From a bacterium (lineage in GTDB: Bacteria; UBA10199; DSSB01), in the NCBI GenBank assembly GCA_030426445.1, contig JAUHYS010000162.1:1-5430 (forward strand): a stretch of 5,430 bases of DNA, in the 5' to 3' direction. The notes beneath the pieces were generated by a model, which saw only the letters and a program-made list of their open reading frames with translations, was not told the origin of the DNA and did not search any database. Shown here piece by piece: positions 1 to 5,430 of this stretch (position 1 is the stretch's first letter; every line of letters begins with the position of its first letter). Made by a program: the position numbers and the translations under genes.

Positions 1-31
1 AGAAACTAATAATCTGACCCCTCGTGGTCAT
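1..31 (-). CDS. Possible start of a third gene running off the left edge
   Basis: An ATG at 31-29 on the minus strand opens ten complete codons (M-T-T-R-G-Q-I-I-S-F) without a stop before the window ends. It lies 32 bases after the TAA of the 1,110-residue gene, a usual within-operon distance. No convincing Shine-Dalgarno sequence precedes it; the only purine-rich stretch (GTAGAAGACAG) is too far away and partly inside the small hairpin. Ten codons cannot show coding selection, so this is only a candidate. Confidence 0.25.
   Translation of the reverse strand, partial: MTTRGQIISF
15..30 (-). other. Second small inverted repeat, weak terminator candidate
   Basis: TGACC at 15-19 pairs with GGTCA at 26-30 around a 6-base loop. 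On the minus strand it is followed by GATTATTAGTTTCT, which is T-rich but not a clean T tract. If the ATG at 31 starts a gene, this hairpin would lie within its first codons, so the two readings compete. The stem is short. Confidence 0.25.
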
Positions 32-42
32 GCTGAATAATA

Positions 43-60
43 TGTAGACTGTCTTCTACA
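43..60 (-). other. Small inverted repeat just after the stop codons
   Basis: TGTAGA at 43-48 and TCTACA at 55-60 are perfect 6-bp complements around a 6-base loop, one base beyond the TAA-TAG double stop of the 1,110-residue gene. On the minus strand the hairpin is followed by ATATTATTC rather than a run of T. It is therefore a poor intrinsic terminator, though it could be an mRNA 3'-end or processing stem. Six base pairs may also arise by chance. Confidence 0.35.
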
Positions 61-63
61 CTA

Positions 64-3000
64 TTAAAACAAACTACATTCGTCCATGGGACGTCTCATA
101 GTATATACTTCTTTATGTACTTTTTTATTTACTTTTATATTAGTCTTATAAAAAACCTGCTGCGCTAACTGAGCTAAATTAATAATGGGGTTGCCTTTTT
201 GATCCAAACGTATGCTGGGTAAACCAAAAGAAAGATATTTGCTTCCACGATGGGTATATAATGTAAGATCTTGGACAAGATAGCCTGTGTTTGGCTCCCT
301 AGAAATTCGTCCTAATCGGATAAAGTCAAAACATGCCTTTTCTTTATTATCACAAAACATGTCTCTCTTTTGTGAATCTACATGGGGAATAAGTTGGTTC
401 ATACGACTACGATGTCCTCTTGTAGTCAAAAGCTCGGCTTGATAAGGAATTGGTAACGTGATCGGGTATTCAAAAATACCGGTAATATTTGGAGAAAGAA
501 CAGTCTTACCCCAACCAGTAAAGCCGAAAAGTATAACGTTATCTAGTTCGGGATAGATTTGTGCTTCCGGGTTTTCTTTATTTCCTTTTACGTATCTTAG
601 TTGATGAATTTCAGCCGTTGCTTGACCAATCTTTAAGCTGAGGTTTAAGTCCAAAAAGTGATTGTAGAAAGCACAGTAAGCGTCTTCTAATTCCGATTTT
701 ACTTTTAGGGGCTCATGAGAACCCGGCAATTTTCCCAAAACAAATTCTTTTTCGTTTAAGTCGATCTGGCCTGAACCGCTGACATGCACATTACGAAAAG
801 CTCCAATCTTAAAAAAGCCAGCATCAAAGCCTTTCATTTTGTCCAAGGGAATACTCATTTCCCGGCCGCCTACCGTAATTTTATCATTACTAAAACTAGC
901 ATGACCCTCTCGAATCCAGGCTTGGCCTGACTGCATTTCAAGCCCTAAAGGAGAGTCCTGAATATCCATACCCAAATAGTCAAAATGATCCAGGTCGACT
1001 TGATAAGTTAACTTGGACTCGGCTCCTTTTTTGTGAGGAGCCTTGAGAAAGGCATGGACTTTCCCACTTAAACTATGTTGCAAATTTGAAGCTTCTGACT
1101 CTGGGTCTACGGTTGTCATAGACACGGTACCTACCGGGGTATTTTCTGACTTGGTTTCTTGAATTTCCCCCGAAAAATCAAAATGTAAGCGAGTTTGCGT
1201 ATACTTGGGCCTTTCACGAATGCTTAAATAAAAATTCTTGAGCTCACTTTCACCTTTTCCCTCTAAAGACATTTTTTCTGATGTTTTTTCCTCTTTTGTA
1301 AAAAGCGTTTGATTATCTGCGGCAAACATTTGGCTAAAGAATGAAGAGCCAAGCCTTGTTCTAACTGCACTTTTTTTAGGGTGAGTGTTTTGAGCCAACG
1401 GAGGAGAGGAATCTTTCTCATCTTCTGATGCAAAATCCATCTTCAGGCTACCACTAGACCGAATCACTGGGGCTCTCAAGGTTAAACTATTGAATTTTTT
1501 ATTGTATATAATCTCTCCCTGAGGAATATGACCATGGTCCAGTTTACTTTTCCCCAAGGGATGGCTAATCGACAAAAGATCTCCTTTGAGTTCGCTAAAC
1601 TTTGTTAGCAAACCAGACTGAGTCGCTGTCATGCGAAAAGATTCGACACCACCTTTTTCAAAACCAAAATTGAGACTACCATCGTCATTGCTTGCCTGAA
1701 AACCCTGGCCTTTAATGGACTTAAATTGCAGGTCAAAATGCTCAGAATCAATATGCCAACTGGGAGAATTTTCTCCCTCTTGTTGCGTTCTGACCAAAGA
1801 AAAATCTAAAATAATTTCTTCAGCAGCTAGCTGGCCTTGGATTGTTTTTCCATCTGCGTCTTTAAAATCCTTGATTGAAATCCTTTGGTCCAAAAAGGCT
1901 AAGTCCGTTTCACCCAAAACAGGTTTATCAAGTTTGAGTTTTAACTCAATTTTGGGACGCATGATTTTTTTACCGTTTTCGATAACTTCTTTGGTACTTA
2001 AATGATAAACAAAACTTATTTTTTTGTTTTCTTTAATCGTAATATTTCCAAGAGGAGTAGGCAAAACAGTATCAGGCCAGAGTTGAAGGTTAACCTCCAT
2101 GCCTGGGCGCCAGTTCTCAAAAGTCTTGAGAAGCCAATCATATTCTTTAGGATCATCCAAATTCTCAGCAAGACCCAACCAATTAAATACCACATGCTTG
2201 TTACGCGTAATTTTATTGAGTCCTCTTTCAATTCTTTTCTCTATTATATTGAGAGCCTTAAGATCCTCGGGGTTTGTAGGTTTTTCATGTATCTTTCCAT
2301 CGAGGTGAGATACATAAGTATAATTACCATTATAAAAAGGGCATTGCTTGGGACGATTCGGGTCTGCCATGATACTAAAGAACTCTCCTAAGTCCTTAAC
2401 AACCGCAGGTATCTCTCCAAAATTGACTCCAAATTTCTCATAATATTCTTTAGGAAAACAAAAGGGATCCGTATGTAAAAAATTCCAGAGCCAAAACTCG
2501 TAAGCAATAGGCTTTTTACTGAGAGCTGCTAGCAAACCCTGAAAAGCTCGGCCCGCAGTAATAAATTTAAACATCAAACCACGTTTACTACCATCGGGCT
2601 CAATACTGGGTTTTGGCGCTCTTTCGTCCGGGCTGGGAGTTTCTAAAGTTCCTGGCTCCGGACATTTTTTAGGAGGAGTTGGTCCCTTGTCAACCTTACG
2701 AACGATTTTATCCATAGGCCGACTAAAATCCAATTCCGCAGAAACCCCATCTGTAATATCAAAGCAGCCGATCTTAAGGCCACGTCCCTTACCCCGACTG
2801 CGATAAATAACATAGTCTTTAAAATATACAGTAATTTGTGTTACTTGAGATGACCGGTCACCCTCTTTTGAAGGGAGAACTTCAAAATAAACTTCTCCGT
2901 AAGTTTCGGGAGGCACTTCTACTTTATCAATAGGAAATTGAGGATTAGAAATCTTAGCGGATTCGGGGTGACGCATTTCTCCAGGCCTGCCTTCATTGAG

Positions 3001-3396
3001 CTCGGGGCGACCTACGATACGATTGCTGACAGGAATATTAGTTATTTTTCCTCGTGCCCACTGTATATTACCTACAAAAGAGGTAATTGTATTAAACCAA
3101 CCTACCTTCGGCTTAACTGGTACATGGAGTTGCTGAGCCTGACTTAAAAGCCCTCTCACATTGAGACCATGAAAACCATAACTTGCTTGAGGAGGACCTT
3201 GTCTCGTTAAATGTTGTGCTTGTAAATTTAAACCAAAATGAGCTTGGTTTTGATAAGAGGGCACAAGAGGTACTTTTTTATTTTCATCTGTCTTTATTTT
3301 GTTTGCACTTGGAGCTTTTAGAACGCGCTCTTCATCTGCATTAGACTCTAGAGAAGTTTTTTTAATAGCTGAAAGAGACAGTTGTTTAATCGTCAT
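64..3396 (-). CDS. 1,110-residue multidomain beta-rich protein of unknown function, translationally coupled to the upstream gene
   Basis: I do not recognise this gene. The ATG at 3396 is chosen because AGGAGGAGG lies just upstream; the frame is open further up to a TAG at 3501-3499 but offers no better start. The N-terminus (M-T-I-K-Q-L-S-L-S-A) is polar, with no signal peptide or membrane anchor. Residues 1-237 are a polar, flexible N-terminal part followed by strands. Residues 238-272 are a linker with ten prolines. Residues 273-430 look helical and aromatic, with C313 and C352. From about 433 to the end the protein is strand-rich, with S/L/E-x-G-x-I/V/L starts (603, 713, 742, 777, 873) and a charged, low-complexity insert at about 656-710. 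Eight cysteines are present (211, 245, 313, 352, 908, 1015, 1022, 1107), including a C-x6-C pair and one four residues from the C-terminus. Residues 958-965 (GFTGWGKT) fit the P-loop consensus but lack a P-loop context. It ends in TAA-TAG. Overlap with the upstream gene suggests a shared assembly. An AsmA/TamB-like envelope role is inference. Confidence 0.94.
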   Translation of the reverse strand: MTIKQLSLSAIKKTSLESNADEERVLKAPSANKIKTDENKKVPLVPSYQNQAHFGLNLQAQHLTRQGPPQASYGFHGLNVRGLLSQAQQLHVPVKPKVGWFNTITSFVGNIQWARGKITNIPVSNRIVGRPELNEGRPGEMRHPESAKISNPQFPIDKVEVPPETYGEVYFEVLPSKEGDRSSQVTQITVYFKDYVIYRSRGKGRGLKIGCFDITDGVSAELDFSRPMDKIVRKVDKGPTPPKKCPEPGTLETPSPDERAPKPSIEPDGSKRGLMFKFITAGRAFQGLLAALSKKPIAYEFWLWNFLHTDPFCFPKEYYEKFGVNFGEIPAVVKDLGEFFSIMADPNRPKQCPFYNGNYTYVSHLDGKIHEKPTNPEDLKALNIIEKRIERGLNKITRNKHVVFNWLGLAENLDDPKEYDWLLKTFENWRPGMEVNLQLWPDTVLPTPLGNITIKENKKISFVYHLSTKEVIENGKKIMRPKIELKLKLDKPVLGETDLAFLDQRISIKDFKDADGKTIQGQLAAEEIILDFSLVRTQQEGENSPSWHIDSEHFDLQFKSIKGQGFQASNDDGSLNFGFEKGGVESFRMTATQSGLLTKFSELKGDLLSISHPLGKSKLDHGHIPQGEIIYNKKFNSLTLRAPVIRSSGSLKMDFASEDEKDSSPPLAQNTHPKKSAVRTRLGSSFFSQMFAADNQTLFTKEEKTSEKMSLEGKGESELKNFYLSIRERPKYTQTRLHFDFSGEIQETKSENTPVGTVSMTTVDPESEASNLQHSLSGKVHAFLKAPHKKGAESKLTYQVDLDHFDYLGMDIQDSPLGLEMQSGQAWIREGHASFSNDKITVGGREMSIPLDKMKGFDAGFFKIGAFRNVHVSGSGQIDLNEKEFVLGKLPGSHEPLKVKSELEDAYCAFYNHFLDLNLSLKIGQATAEIHQLRYVKGNKENPEAQIYPELDNVILFGFTGWGKTVLSPNITGIFEYPITLPIPYQAELLTTRGHRSRMNQLIPHVDSQKRDMFCDNKEKACFDFIRLGRISREPNTGYLVQDLTLYTHRGSKYLSFGLPSIRLDQKGNPIINLAQLAQQVFYKTNIKVNKKVHKEVYTMRRPMDECSLF
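1267..1431 (-). other. Charged low-complexity insert between strand-rich segments
   Basis: Residues 656-710 of the 1,110-residue protein are rich in Ser, Lys, Glu, Asp and Pro and lack the strand periodicity seen on both sides. The short hydrophobic patch in the middle (S-S-F-F-S-Q-M-F-A-A) is too short for a membrane helix. It is probably a surface loop or linker that splits the C-terminal strand-rich part in two. The boundaries are approximate. Confidence 0.5.
2581..2685 (-). other. Proline-rich interdomain linker in the 1,110-residue protein
   Basis: Residues 238-272 contain ten prolines in 35 residues, with many Lys, Glu and Asp and one cysteine (C245). Such a stretch is likely extended and unfolded. 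It separates the N-terminal strand-containing part (to about residue 237) from the helical, aromatic segment that starts near residue 273, so it is a natural domain boundary. Confidence 0.7.
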
Positions 3397-5430
3397 GGCT
3401 GCCTCCTCCTGATGTTGTTTTAGAGCCGACTTTTTTATGATGCCTATCTTCAGCTTTTTTAAAGTAGTTTTTATATTCTTCTCGTAATCTATCTGTGTCT
3501 AGGGGGAAGTTTTCGGGTATTTCATTAACCACTAAATGCCTTTGTAGTAGCGAGGCTAAGATAGGAGAAAAGCGATTTACAATATTGATCAGCCTTTGCA
3601 TCTCTTCACTCCCTAATACCAGTTGATCAATATGATCCTGCCATCCTAACGCATATTTGCCAAAGGCACCATAATTGATATAAAGCGATTCGCCTTTTGC
3701 CCAATAAATATCCGAAGCTCCGATGATCATAGAAACCGGAAGTTTTTTCTTTGAAGAATGGAAATAAAAAACTATCTTGGGTTTATGATAACTCATGCTT
3801 GCTGTATCAAAACGCGAAGGTACGTTGTCTAATAAAGAGAGTTGATACTCGATTCCACTTTGTTGATAAGTGACTACAAACTGAGTAAGACCCATAGTAT
3901 GTTGACTACCTTGCGATTGATAGTCAAAGTCCAATAAAAGCCTGGGTTGGTCAAGCATCCAAAAGTGAGAGGTATTGTTTGAGTCGAAGCTTACTTGATC
4001 GGCTTGGGCAGAAAGCGACCAAGAGTCCATACCTTGAGGCTGGGGACTGTGAATTAAAGTAAACTGAGCGTTTTTGAAATTAGGAGAAGTTTCTACAGAA
4101 AAAGAAAAAGCGTCTTGGTACAATCCGGCTGAGACTAAGCGATTCCACTGAAAATAGCCTCCATTTAATAGAGTATAGTTTGCTCTAGTCATATCGTTAA
4201 CTTCTGTAAGAGATATTTCGCTAGTAAAAGAATGACTTCCGTAGTCTAGATCTCGATCCAAATTTGGGCTTAATTTTGCTTTAAATCGATGTGTTGAAGA
4301 AAGCGAATAAACTAATTCTGTTTCAGGAAAACTAATCGCTCTATTGAGATCCGAAAAATCATAAACTCCATTTTGAGAAGCAACAGGAAGATGAGTTTTT
4401 AAATCAATATAATGATCGGACAGTGCTGGAATTTCTGTACTGAGACCTAACTTAAAATAAGAATCAGACCATGAACGATAGGGATCATTAACAGAGTGCA
4501 TATCTGACACGGAAAGTTTAAAGCCATTTAACCAAGGCATTGAATCTTTTGAACCTAAACGGACATGAAATAGTTTTAATTGAGTTGCATTATTTGCTAA
4601 AGCCACTCCCGAATCTTTTTGCTGAAGCTGGGTTTCAAAGAGCAAAGATCCTTTTAAACTGACTGTATCTGACAAGGAATCCCCAATAAGGGGAAGATCA
4701 CCAGGTAATTTTAAACTAAAATCAAAATCTAAATTAGCTTTAGCCTGGATACTCCCATTTTTAGCGTCGTAATTGAGGCGAAAGCCTGGATTAATAGTGC
4801 CGTCTTCATATTTTTTCCCACTTTTGATTTGACCTGTTAGCTCAAAGCCTAAGTAATTGAGACCTTTTAAAACAATGGAAAAATCTTCTCCAAATTCTAG
4901 TTGATGCTGCTTTTTATCAAAGTCGAGTTTGAGACCCCCTTTTAGATGTGAGCTTTTATCAAAGGCAAAATTGAAGTCATCTCCGTAACGATAGACTCTC
5001 TCTCCGGGGTTGAGATCAATATTAAGTTCTGCACTGCGAAGAAAAGGCTCGGGCAACTGGACGGTACTTGAAGGTTCTGACTTAGAACTTGCTGCAGAGT
5101 TCTTTAAAAAATAATAAAGCTTTTTAAGATCAATTTTTGAGTCGGTTAAAAAAGCGGATAATTGTTTTTCTAAATTACATTTTAATCCATGGTGGTCAGC
5201 TTTACAATATTCAGGAAGCTGACTCCAGACATCTTCAATAACCTGAAAGCTTGCCTTTTGGTTTCTGCCATATAAACTAACCTCTCCTCCATCAATATAC
5301 ACATTTAAAGCTCTAAAATCATAGCTCATATCTAAGTCTGCCAAGCTATGAGGGAAAGTCGCATCAACCGAAGCTAAGTCATCTTCAATCTCAATATCTA
5401 AATCTAGTTGACCTAATATGATTGGCCTAA
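3386..5430 (-). CDS. Large beta-strand-rich protein of unknown function, 5' end cut by the window edge (AsmA/TamB-like texture)
   Basis: I do not recognise this gene. The frame stays open upstream of the TTG at 5344 for 28 more codons to the window edge (visible start R-P-I-I-L-G-Q-L-D-L-D-I-E-I-E). That TTG and the ATG at 5329 have no Shine-Dalgarno sequence, so the true start and any signal peptide lie outside. At least 680 residues are visible. Residue numbers here count the TTG codon as 1. Residues 1-75 hold the only two cysteines, C47 and C56 (C-x8-C with His-His between), consistent with one disulfide. A Ser-rich linker follows at about 80-95. Residues 100-570 are a long run of alternating strand segments, several opening with L-x-G-x-L/I (134-138, 169-173, 230-234). 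The last 75 residues (from about 578) look helical and charged, ending in a Gly/Ser/Asp tail. No transmembrane helix is visible. The gene overlaps the next one by 11 bp. An AsmA/TamB-like lipid-handling or other envelope role is inference only. The coding call is firm and the function is unknown. Confidence 0.93.
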   Translation of the reverse strand, partial: RPIILGQLDLDIEIEDDLASVDATFPHSLADLDMSYDFRALNVYIDGGEVSLYGRNQKASFQVIEDVWSQLPEYCKADHHGLKCNLEKQLSAFLTDSKIDLKKLYYFLKNSAASSKSEPSSTVQLPEPFLRSAELNIDLNPGERVYRYGDDFNFAFDKSSHLKGGLKLDFDKKQHQLEFGEDFSIVLKGLNYLGFELTGQIKSGKKYEDGTINPGFRLNYDAKNGSIQAKANLDFDFSLKLPGDLPLIGDSLSDTVSLKGSLLFETQLQQKDSGVALANNATQLKLFHVRLGSKDSMPWLNGFKLSVSDMHSVNDPYRSWSDSYFKLGLSTEIPALSDHYIDLKTHLPVASQNGVYDFSDLNRAISFPETELVYSLSSTHRFKAKLSPNLDRDLDYGSHSFTSEISLTEVNDMTRANYTLLNGGYFQWNRLVSAGLYQDAFSFSVETSPNFKNAQFTLIHSPQPQGMDSWSLSAQADQVSFDSNNTSHFWMLDQPRLLLDFDYQSQGSQHTMGLTQFVVTYQQSGIEYQLSLLDNVPSRFDTASMSYHKPKIVFYFHSSKKKLPVSMIIGASDIYWAKGESLYINYGAFGKYALGWQDHIDQLVLGSEEMQRLINIVNRFSPILASLLQRHLVVNEIPENFPLDTDRLREEYKNYFKKAEDRHHKKVGSKTTSGGGSHDD
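3402..3410 (-). promoter_or_regulatory. Strong Shine-Dalgarno sequence (AGGAGGAGG) inside the end of the upstream gene
   Basis: On the minus strand AGGAGGAGG lies 5 to 8 bases before the ATG at 3396, depending on which AGGAGG register pairs with 16S rRNA. The same bases encode the Gly-Gly of the upstream protein's Ser-Gly-Gly-Gly-Ser-His-Asp-Asp tail. Start and stop overlap by 11 bp, so ribosomes finishing the first gene are well placed to initiate the second. This site decides the start of the 1,110-residue protein. Confidence 0.9.

Noticed and set aside
43..60. Classical intrinsic terminator after the second gene
   Set aside because: The stem is only 6 bp, has little G+C, and is not followed by a T run on the minus strand.
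2016..2231. A 71-codon minus-strand frame within the second gene
   Set aside because: It is an out-of-frame shadow of the long gene, and its hydrophobic look comes from reading the strand-rich coding sequence in another frame.
1715..2391. Plus-strand open frames of 69-129 codons opposite the second gene
   Set aside because: They lie entirely inside the 1,110-residue gene on the other strand, have no convincing ribosome binding sites, and their translations show no domain-like composition. They are antisense shadows.
2938..3147. A 69-codon plus-strand frame opposite the N-terminal part of the second gene
   Set aside because: It is fully contained in the opposite-strand gene, with no Shine-Dalgarno sequence and no recognisable protein features.
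3425..3465. Programmed -1 frameshifting at the A6 runs
   Set aside because: Moving from the first gene's frame to the second's needs a +1 (or -2) shift, so a classical -1 slippery heptamer would lead into the wrong frame.
5342..5344. TTG as the start codon of the upstream gene
   Set aside because: The frame remains open to the window edge and no Shine-Dalgarno sequence precedes the TTG; it encodes an internal leucine.

Overview
The window is almost entirely filled by two long, same-direction protein genes on the minus strand, so it reads from high to low coordinates. It has no rRNA, tRNA, CRISPR array, insertion sequence, origin or long intergenic gap. Base composition is moderately AT-leaning, both proteins are rich in Lys, Ser and Asp, and both look intact and under coding selection. 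I cannot identify the organism. Very large, strand-rich proteins with paired cysteines suggest a diderm (Gram-negative-type) bacterium, and something like a bdellovibrio or other former deltaproteobacterial lineage is a guess only.

Layout in transcription order: (1) The upstream gene runs in from the right edge. Its reading frame is open through every visible codon to the window edge, so its true start lies outside, and at least 680 residues are visible. It ends at a TAA at 3388-3386. (2) The downstream gene (1,110 residues) starts at an ATG at 3396, inside the last codons of the first gene. The overlap is 11 bp, and a very strong Shine-Dalgarno sequence (AGGAGGAGG) lies in the end of the first gene. 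It ends at a TAA-TAG double stop at 66-61. (3) The last 60 bases hold two small inverted repeats and an ATG at 31 that may begin a third gene running off the left edge.

I do not recognise either protein as a named family. Both consist largely of alternating polar/hydrophobic strand stretches of 8-15 residues, often opening with a Leu/Ser-x-Gly-x-Ile/Leu pattern. That is how AsmA/TamB/YhdP-like (repeating beta-groove) envelope proteins look by eye, but this is an inference from texture and not a homology result. Cysteines are few and partly in close pairs (C-x8-C in the first protein, C-x6-C near the end of the second), which suggests an oxidising, extracytoplasmic location. The second protein nevertheless has no visible signal peptide, which is the main puzzle of the window. 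The overlap and the strong ribosome binding site indicate that the two are made together, probably in similar amounts, as two parts of one envelope-associated assembly. The assembly's function cannot be read from the sequence.
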